Shown: positions 1-4,988 of the stretch, one piece after another
Layout of the letters: each line of letters starts with the position of its first letter
How positions within the stretch are numbered: the stretch's first letter is position 1
Assembly: GCA_030617525.1 (NCBI GenBank)
Contig: JAUWVG010000109.1
Coordinates: 1-7,299 of the forward strand
Direction: 5' to 3'
From: Candidatus Aminicenantota bacterium
Lineage (GTDB): Bacteria; Acidobacteriota; Aminicenantia; Aminicenantales; Aminicenantaceae
Length of the DNA: 7,299 bases
Made by a program: the position numbers and the translations under genes
Notes under the pieces: model-generated
Database searches by the model: none
The model's input: only the letters and a program-made list of their open reading frames with translations
What the model was told of the DNA's origin: nothing

Positions 1-2
1 TA

Positions 3-140
3 TTCTTGAATCGTTCTAAATTGAATGATCGATGGCTGGAAGATCTGGACGAGCCTGAAGAGGAATTGAATAAATATTTTTTAGCCGATGGTATTCACCT
101 GAACAAAGAAGGGAACAAGAAGATAGGGGATTTTATCTAG
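3..140 (+). CDS. C-terminal fragment of an SGNH/GDSL-type hydrolase
   Basis: An open frame enters from the left edge and ends at TAG, giving 45 residues. The last part reads LADGIHLNKEGNKKIGDFI. This matches block V of SGNH/GDSL hydrolases, where an Asp and a His three residues later (here codons 87-89 and 96-98) complete the Ser-Asp-His triad, usually followed by an N/T-x-x-G-x-x-x-I pattern as seen here. The nucleophile Ser, the oxyanion-hole Gly and Asn, and the start all lie outside the window. Family members are esterases, deacetylases or lipases, and the substrate cannot be read from this tail. It lies 90 bases upstream of the peptidase gene on the same strand, so it could be the first part of the same transcription unit. 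Confidence rests on the short but characteristic block V. Confidence 0.72.
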   Translation, partial: FLNRSKLNDRWLEDLDEPEEELNKYFLADGIHLNKEGNKKIGDFI

Positions 141-156
141 ATTATCAATAATTTCA

Positions 157-185
157 TTGACTCATAGTTTTTTGTTTGTTAGACA
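157..185 (+). promoter_or_regulatory. possible sigma70-type promoter
   Basis: TTGACT at 157-162 matches five of six bases of a -35 box. A 17-base AT-rich spacer leads to TAGACA at 180-185, which matches only three of six -10 bases. The position in the AT-rich gap before the lipoprotein gene is sensible, but the poor -10 box makes this a weak call. Confidence 0.22.
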
Positions 186-220
186 AGATATGAAAACAAA
201 ATTAATAATGATTTTTTGAA

Positions 221-226
221 GGGAGG
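221..226 (+). promoter_or_regulatory. Shine-Dalgarno site setting the lipoprotein start
   Basis: GGGAGG lies four bases before ATG 231. An in-frame TTG at 216 would extend the protein by five residues (MKGGI), but it would place this Shine-Dalgarno sequence inside the coding region and has no ribosome site of its own. ATG 231 is therefore the better start, and it gives a normal lipoprotein signal peptide. Confidence 0.75.
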
Positions 227-230
227 AATA

Positions 231-1967
231 ATGGCACAGCCTAATAAAAAAATCCTATCGATCTTATTTTTTATTTGTTTTTCTTTTTTAATCTTGAATG
301 CATGCAGTCCGGGAGATGGCGGGAGTAAATCCCTTGAACCTATCGATCCTCAACTGGTTCAAGACCAGGACCTCATGACCTGGGATGATTATCGTCCGAT
401 CCCCGGCCGCAATTGGGCGGATCCTTCCCTTAAACCCGGGCGGGGATTTCGTCTTGCAGTGCTTGCTATCGATTTTCCGGATCAGCCTTTTGTAATCACC
501 CTTCCCAAAGGATCAGATCCTTTCGGAAATCCACAGATCGATCCCATAGAAAGGGAGGATGTGTCTCAGTTCTATGCCGACTTCTTTATGACTCCCGGTG
601 AGGTCAATCACGGCCAGACTATCAACGGCTACTGGATGGAACAATCCAGAGGGAAATTCGGGATCACCGAAGTGGATGTATTTGGCCCCTACCGCATGCC
701 CAAACCCATTTGGGCCTACGGTCTAAATGAATATGGACAGAATGATCAAACTCCCGACGGAAGCCGGGCCGGCAGCCGCATGGAGCGGGATTGTGATGCA
801 ATCTGGATAGAGGACATAGGAGAGGACGTTCGGAAAAACTATGATGCCGTTCTGCGTATGTATGCAAGTTATGATGAGACGGGTGTCTGGCAGGAATTCG
901 GCGAGATGAAGTTTAATTCTCCCGAGGATATCCCGCCGGAGTGGGGCAATCCAAATCCAGAGATGCCCCGTTGGATCACGACTCGGTATGTCGAATGGAC
1001 AAGCTGGTTGGCCGGTTCTCAGCAGTGGGGACTATCATCCATGCGTCAGGGAGAAAATTCCGGTACAATCACTCACGAGCTCGGTCATTACGCCTTTCGT
1101 CTTCCAGACCTTAATAACAATCCCTATGTCACACCATACAGGAGAGTTGCCGCAGGACCTTGGGATATGATGGACCGGGGCTGTTTTAACGGACCGGGAG
1201 GACCCCACAGGCGCTGGGTGGTTCCACCAGCCCAAGGTGCAGCGATGCCGGCAGGACTGATGGTGCGCAACCGCCTGGAGAACGGCTTTATTGCCGAATC
1301 TCAGCTCTTAACTTTGAGTAGAGATGGTCTGGCCCATTCCGGATTGGCCGTAGCGAAAGTCACGGCACGTGCGGTGGATCCTCTACCGGGCACCTTTGCA
1401 GGCATTCTAGTCCGGCTTGACGGTGCGGAGCCCTTTGACCGGACTCCAGAGGATGATCCGGCGATAAATCCGCTCTCTCCTGGAATTCCGAACTACAATT
1501 TCTATACACTCGAAGTGGTTCAGAGGATTGGTTATGACTCGTTCACTCCTGATAACGGAGTAATTATTGCCAAAAATAAAGATCGCCTGAGAGGCAGAAA
1601 CGGCGGGCCCAATGCCTTTAACAGCTACATCTGGATCATTGACGCCCACCCTGAAGATATCAATGTTGTGGATTACGTTAAACCAAATGGTGAAGAGGTC
1701 AAACGTACGATCGCCGACTACCGCCAGCTCAACGATGCTCTTTTTCATGCAGGGTTTAACTCGGGCAGTGAGTTCGAATGGGAAGATGCGCCAAACCGGC
1801 TGCATTTCTATGTCATCGAAACTCAAAAGGACAAGGATGGGATCCTCTCCTACACCCTGGCCGTCCGGTCCCTGGACGGCTCGGTCAGCAAAAAAGAGAT
1901 GTTGTTCTCGATGCGCCGGCAGAACAAAAGATCAAACGGCCTAACACACCTATTTCATTTACTCTAA
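231..1967 (+). CDS. M6-like zinc metallopeptidase lipoprotein (frame broken near 3' end)
   Basis: Predicted exported zinc endopeptidase anchored by lipid, 578 residues as read. Residues 1-25 form a lipoprotein signal: lysines at 6-7, a hydrophobic stretch 8-22, and lipobox LNAC with the lipidated Cys at 25. Residues about 72-150 resemble the start of M6 (immune inhibitor A-like) domains, with a VLAIDFPDQ strand and an 'S.GK' motif (SRGKFGI, 139-145). The zinc motif HELGH is at 282-286 with Glu283 as general base. It is followed by RLPD, Asp293 being the likely third ligand, and by a Met-turn-like GPWDMMDRG at 309-317. Residues 320-555 look beta-rich. The frame departs from the family pattern after Lys555: the last 23 residues are out-of-frame sequence ending at 1967, while the expected C-terminal domain continues in the -1 frame to 2254. 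With that shift the protein would have 674 residues. The catalytic domain is complete either way. Metallopeptidase identity is firm; M6 membership is by motif only. Confidence 0.8.
   Translation: MAQPNKKILSILFFICFSFLILNACSPGDGGSKSLEPIDPQLVQDQDLMTWDDYRPIPGRNWADPSLKPGRGFRLAVLAIDFPDQPFVITLPKGSDPFGNPQIDPIEREDVSQFYADFFMTPGEVNHGQTINGYWMEQSRGKFGITEVDVFGPYRMPKPIWAYGLNEYGQNDQTPDGSRAGSRMERDCDAIWIEDIGEDVRKNYDAVLRMYASYDETGVWQEFGEMKFNSPEDIPPEWGNPNPEMPRWITTRYVEWTSWLAGSQQWGLSSMRQGENSGTITHELGHYAFRLPDLNNNPYVTPYRRVAAGPWDMMDRGCFNGPGGPHRRWVVPPAQGAAMPAGLMVRNRLENGFIAESQLLTLSRDGLAHSGLAVAKVTARAVDPLPGTFAGILVRLDGAEPFDRTPEDDPAINPLSPGIPNYNFYTLEVVQRIGYDSFTPDNGVIIAKNKDRLRGRNGGPNAFNSYIWIIDAHPEDINVVDYVKPNGEEVKRTIADYRQLNDALFHAGFNSGSEFEWEDAPNRLHFYVIETQKDKDGILSYTLAVRSLDGSVSKKEMLFSMRRQNKRSNGLTHLFHLL
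1890..1927 (+). other. A6 tract plus stem-loop at the frame break
   Basis: Six A (1890-1895) are followed by G. In the upstream frame they are read AAA AAA GAG; the downstream domain needs the -1 frame, AAA AAA AGA when a seventh A is supplied or when the ribosome slips back one base. Beginning six bases after the tract, TTGTTCT (1902-1908) can pair perfectly with AGAACAA (1921-1927) around a 12-base loop. The register is not the classic A AAA AAG tandem-slip arrangement. A real one-base deletion or a homopolymer sequencing error is therefore at least as likely as programmed shifting. Confidence 0.5.
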
Positions 1968-2254
1968 ATAATACCGGTACTTCTGTGGTGTCGGAACCGA
2001 ATGTGCATCCGGTTGATGTCAGTGCTTTCCTCAATTCTGATGTGTATCGGTTGAGTGTTTCTGTGGAGGGAGAAGGATGGACGGTCCAACTGCTCAACGG
2101 TCTGGCTGCCCTGGAGTTTGGAGGCTCACAACAGGTTGTGGTCTATGTCTCTCAGCAGGAGGGAGGTGTTCCCTCGGCGACGGTGACTCTTCATGCTTTA
2201 TCCGAGAGTGATCCTTCCAAGTCTGCGACAGCTTTCGTGAAGGTTTCCCGGTAA
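1895..2254 (+). CDS. C-terminal Ig-like domain of the M6 lipoprotein, in the -1 frame
   Basis: This 119-residue stretch starts at the A tract in the frame one base back from the protease part and runs to TAA at 2252-2254. It reads like the beta-sandwich tail common on extracellular bacterial hydrolases (NPCBM-associated/CARDB-like): ISFTLNNTGT, then YRLSVSVEGEGW, a VVVYVSQQ strand, and a final strand ATVTLHALSESDPSKSATAF. Joined after Lys555 it completes a 674-residue lipoprotein without gaps, and a single added A makes the whole of 231-2254 an integral number of codons. No convincing start codon with a ribosome site is seen inside it, so it is unlikely to be a separate gene. Its stop overlaps the ribosome site of the arabinofuranosidase gene. 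It is either made by frameshifting, lost through mutation, or split by a sequence error. Confidence 0.78.
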   Translation, partial: RDVVLDAPAEQKIKRPNTPISFTLNNTGTSVVSEPNVHPVDVSAFLNSDVYRLSVSVEGEGWTVQLLNGLAALEFGGSQQVVVYVSQQEGGVPSATVTLHALSESDPSKSATAFVKVSR

Positions 2255-2258
2255 GGAG
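2253..2258 (+). promoter_or_regulatory. Shine-Dalgarno site of the GH127 gene, overlapping upstream stop
   Basis: AAGGAG sits six bases before GTG 2265 and shares two bases with the TAA stop of the peptidase C-terminal frame. The arrangement supports the GTG start and suggests translational coupling to ribosomes finishing in that frame. Confidence 0.75.
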
Positions 2259-2264
2259 AAAATA

Positions 2265-4763
2265 GTGAAAACGAAAATTATTTCGCTTCTGTTTTTGGTC
2301 TTGGTGTTTAGCCTTAACATTCTTGCAGAGGGGCAGGATCCTGATGTGAGAGCTTTTGAGGATAAAATCCTTAAAGCACGGCCCCTACATTTAAGCAAAG
2401 TTAGATTGTTGGGCGGTCCTCTCAAGCAAGCCCAGGATGTGACGGTTGAATATCTTCTTCAGCTCGAGCCAAATCGTATGTTGGCCGGCTACCGTATCCG
2501 TGCAGGCCTGGAATCTAAGGCAGAGGGCTACGGAGGTTGGGATGCCGTGGACAGCCGACAGCTGACAGGTCACATCGCAGGGCATTACCTCTCGGCTATC
2601 AGCCTGATGTATGCGGCTACGGGCAATGAAGAATTCAAACGCCGGGCCGATTATATGGTCAGGGAATTTAAAGAGATTCAAGATAAGCGGGGTGACGGAT
2701 ATCTGGGTGCCATTGTCAATAGAGACGGTATTGACGCACATGAACTCTTTGTGCGACTGTCAGAGGGAGTCATAAAATCCGCTGGTTTTGATCTCAATGG
2801 TTTATGGTCACCGTGGTACACCTTTCATAAAACATACGCCGGCTTACGGGATGCCTTTCGTTATACGGGAAATCAGAAGGCCTTGGAACTTGAAATCAAG
2901 TTTGCAGAATGGGCAGAACGCATCTTATCTCCTCTCGATGCAGGACAGATACAGCGTATGCTGAACACCGAGTTTGGCGGTATGAACGAGATTATGGTCG
3001 ATCTCTACGCCGATACAGGGGACAAGCGCTGGCTGGACCTTTCCTATAAATTCGAGCACCGCTCCTTCATTGAGCCTCTCAAGCGCCACCAGGACATCCT
3101 TGAGGGCAAACATGGTAACACGCAGGTGCCCAAGCTCATTGGTTCAGCCGACCGTTATGCTTATACGGGCAGCGTAGATGATATTCTGGCTGCAAGTTTT
3201 TTTTGGGATCAAGTTGTCCAGCATCACAGCTATGCCACGGGAGGTCACGGTCATGACGAATACTTTGGTGAACCAGGTAAATTGAGTGAACGTGTGGACG
3301 GGCGTACAGCCGAGACATGCAATGTCTACAATATGCTCAAACTGACCCGGCGGCTTTTTGCGATCCGGCCCGACGCCCATTATGCCGATTTTTACGAGAG
3401 AGCTCTTTTTAATCATATTTTGGCTTCCATTGATCCCCAGGACGGCCGAACATGCTACATGGTGCCGGTCGGTAGAGGAGTTCAGCATGAATATCAGGGG
3501 ATGTTCCGCAGTTTTACATGCTGCGTAGGATCGGGCATGGAGAGTCATGCTTTGCATGGAGACGGGATCTATTATCAAGGGGAAGGCAAGCTCTGGGTGA
3601 ATCTGTATACACCATCCGCGGCAGAATGGACTGAGGCAGGTGTTAACTTGAAAATGGATACGGATTTCCCGGAGGGGGAGTCCGTGACTATCACGGTGAC
3701 TCTTCAGTCCCCAAAAGAATTGACTCTGGCTCTTCGCCGCCCCTACTGGGTTGGTGACGGATTTTCCGTAAAGGTCAATGGTGAAACTGTCTCAAAAGAT
3801 ATAATCAATCCCTATCGCGATGTGCCTGAATCGGGTCGTCCAGTTGCCGGCCGTGTCGGTGTGGATTTTTCCGGAACATATATTGAGCTGAAACGGACTT
3901 GGAAAACCGGTGACACCGTCGAGTTAACTCTTCCTAAGACGCTTCGTTTGGAGCCCACACCCGACAGTTCTCAAGTCGCTGCCATCATGTGGGGGCCTTT
4001 GGTATTGGCTGCGGACTTGGGACCAGAGCGTGAGAGAGGACGCGGAAGAGATGTCAGCCGTGAACCGCTGACAATTCCTGTATTCGTAGCTGCTGAGCTG
4101 CCGGTGGACCAATGGGTGCTATCCGTTCCCAACGAACCAGGACATTTTCGGATTACTGATGTTGGCCGCGATAATCTTGGTGCCAACCTAAAGATCGAGT
4201 CTAACCTAGTGCCGTTTTACCGCTTGCACCGTCGTACCTACGCAGTCTATTTTGACATTTTTACAGAGTCCGGATGGGAAGAAAAAAAAGCGGAATATGT
4301 TGCCGAACAAGAACGGCAGCGTGCACTCGAAAGAGCGACCGTCGCCTACGCTCAACCTGGAGAGATGCAGCCTGAACGGGATTTTAATTATCAAGGTCCT
4401 GAAGACGCTCGTGTCACACAGGCGATGGGCCGTCCCGGACGCAGGAGCACAAGCTGGTTTTCATTTGATTTGCCCGTAGAGCCAGAGTCTCCCATGACCC
4501 TGGTTGTGACCTACTACAGTGGTGAGCGGAGCGTTCGCACGTCATTCGATATCCTTGTGGACGGCCAGAATATCGGCCATCAGAACGTGACCAGAAGCTA
4601 TCCCCAACGATTTTTTAATGTCGAGTATACCATCGATCCAAGTATTATCAAGGGCAAAGAAAAAGTCACTGTGCGCTTTGAAGCAGCGGAGGGGAGTTCT
4701 GTTGCATCGGTGTTCGGTATCCGCATGATCCGAACGCCCCGGATGGACAAAATTGTTTCATAG
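2265..4763 (+). CDS. secreted GH127/GH146-type beta-L-arabinofuranosidase (DUF1680)
   Basis: Predicted retaining glycosidase releasing beta-L-arabinofuranose, 832 residues. Residues 1-21 are a Sec signal peptide (MKTK, hydrophobic core, likely cleavage after Ala21), so it acts in the periplasm or outside. Residues about 38-445 are the (alpha/alpha)6-barrel catalytic domain. Family hallmarks are AETCNVYNMLKLTRRLF from 349 and FTCCVGSGMESH from 417. By analogy with the studied GH127 enzyme HypBA1, Cys419 is the nucleophile; Glu350, Cys352, Cys419 and Cys420 hold the zinc; Glu332 (in DEYF) is the likely acid/base. Residues 446-585 form the usual middle beta domain (RRPYW at 491, WGPLVLAADLG at 576). 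Residues about 705-823 form a further beta-rich module resembling the DUF6805 type, found on long exported members. Secretion and length lean towards GH146-like rather than the shorter cytoplasmic HypBA1 type. GTG start, chosen by its ribosome site, 10 bases after the peptidase frame. The exact family and linkage are not settled by sequence reading alone. Confidence 0.9.
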   Translation: MKTKIISLLFLVLVFSLNILAEGQDPDVRAFEDKILKARPLHLSKVRLLGGPLKQAQDVTVEYLLQLEPNRMLAGYRIRAGLESKAEGYGGWDAVDSRQLTGHIAGHYLSAISLMYAATGNEEFKRRADYMVREFKEIQDKRGDGYLGAIVNRDGIDAHELFVRLSEGVIKSAGFDLNGLWSPWYTFHKTYAGLRDAFRYTGNQKALELEIKFAEWAERILSPLDAGQIQRMLNTEFGGMNEIMVDLYADTGDKRWLDLSYKFEHRSFIEPLKRHQDILEGKHGNTQVPKLIGSADRYAYTGSVDDILAASFFWDQVVQHHSYATGGHGHDEYFGEPGKLSERVDGRTAETCNVYNMLKLTRRLFAIRPDAHYADFYERALFNHILASIDPQDGRTCYMVPVGRGVQHEYQGMFRSFTCCVGSGMESHALHGDGIYYQGEGKLWVNLYTPSAAEWTEAGVNLKMDTDFPEGESVTITVTLQSPKELTLALRRPYWVGDGFSVKVNGETVSKDIINPYRDVPESGRPVAGRVGVDFSGTYIELKRTWKTGDTVELTLPKTLRLEPTPDSSQVAAIMWGPLVLAADLGPERERGRGRDVSREPLTIPVFVAAELPVDQWVLSVPNEPGHFRITDVGRDNLGANLKIESNLVPFYRLHRRTYAVYFDIFTESGWEEKKAEYVAEQERQRALERATVAYAQPGEMQPERDFNYQGPEDARVTQAMGRPGRRSTSWFSFDLPVEPESPMTLVVTYYSGERSVRTSFDILVDGQNIGHQNVTRSYPQRFFNVEYTIDPSIIKGKEKVTVRFEAAEGSSVASVFGIRMIRTPRMDKIVS

Positions 4764-4779
4764 GGCTATACTCAGACGC

Positions 4780-4808
4780 TTGAAATGAAGGGAATTTTGT
4801 ATTTAAAT
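4780..4808 (+). promoter_or_regulatory. candidate promoter for the small ORF-permease unit
   Basis: TTGAAA at 4780-4785 (five of six -35 bases), a 17-base spacer, and TTAAAT at 4803-4808 (four of six -10 bases) lie in the 66-base gap after the glycosidase stop. Initiation about seven bases downstream would leave a leader of some 15 bases before ATG 4830. No terminator hairpin is visible in the gap, so read-through from upstream is also possible. Confidence 0.35.
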
Positions 4809-4829
4809 GCTGAAATAGGTTGAAGTTTT

Positions 4830-4988
4830 ATGTCTAAAGATCTGATTCTCGGAATAATTATTATATGTCTTTCACTGAGCTTCATACTCATTATTGTTTT
4901 GTGGGGCCGGAAGACCATCGAAAGAATTAGAGAGAAAAAACAGCAATCTGCCCGCGAAATCATCCAGGATATTGATGGACGAAAATAA
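4830..4988 (+). CDS. small single-pass membrane protein, 52 residues, unknown function
   Basis: ATG 4830 opens a 52-residue frame ending with TAA at 4986-4988. It begins MSKD, then has one strong hydrophobic helix at residues 5-25 (LILGIIIICLSLSFILIIVLW). A highly charged tail follows (RKTIERIREKKQ and on), which looks like an amphipathic helix. By the positive-inside rule the tail would be cytoplasmic. Its 3' end overlaps the permease start by 14 bases in another frame, so the two are probably co-translated. The ribosome site is poor: GAAG four bases before the ATG, or AGG ten bases before. I do not recognise the protein. The clean transmembrane-plus-charged-tail design and the overlap favour a real gene, and a role as an accessory subunit of the permease is only an inference. 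Confidence 0.55.
   Translation: MSKDLILGIIIICLSLSFILIIVLWGRKTIERIREKKQQSAREIIQDIDGRK
4966..4969 (+). promoter_or_regulatory. Shine-Dalgarno site setting the permease start
   Basis: AGGA lies five bases before ATG 4975, within the small ORF. The longer in-frame start TTG 4894 has no ribosome site, and the 27 residues it adds are hydrophilic and unlike the permease N-terminus. ATG 4975 is preferred. Confidence 0.6.

Noticed and set aside
141..152. Inverted repeat ATTAT-CA-ATAAT right after the hydrolase stop
   Set aside because: Five AT-only pairs around a two-base gap cannot form a stable hairpin, and there is no following T run, so it is neither a terminator nor a convincing operator.
190..219. 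Nine-codon ORF (MKTKLIMIF) just before the lipoprotein gene, resembling the glycosidase N-terminus (MKTKIISLLF)
   Set aside because: No ribosome site precedes it, AT-rich sequence easily yields MKTK-like starts, and ATG 231 already has a good ribosome site and a full lipoprotein signal. A leader peptide cannot be excluded but has no support.
216..230. TTG 216 as the peptidase start
   Set aside because: It would put the strong GGGAGG ribosome site inside the gene and has none of its own.
1407..1826. 139-residue minus-strand open frame within the peptidase gene
   Set aside because: It lies fully opposite conserved protease sequence, shows no recognisable motif, and is explained as a shadow of the real frame.
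1889..1896. Classic A AAA AAG slippery heptamer
   Set aside because: The letters are present, but the upstream frame reads AAA AAA GAG, so the standard two-tRNA slip does not apply; only a less usual slip or an indel explains the frame change.
3144..3578. 144-residue minus-strand open frame within the glycosidase gene
   Set aside because: It is opposite the catalytic zinc-site region, whose conservation is explained by the + strand; no family features.
4894..4974. TTG 4894 as the permease start
   Set aside because: No ribosome site, and the added 27 residues are read out of frame over the small membrane ORF; ATG 4975 has AGGA at proper spacing.
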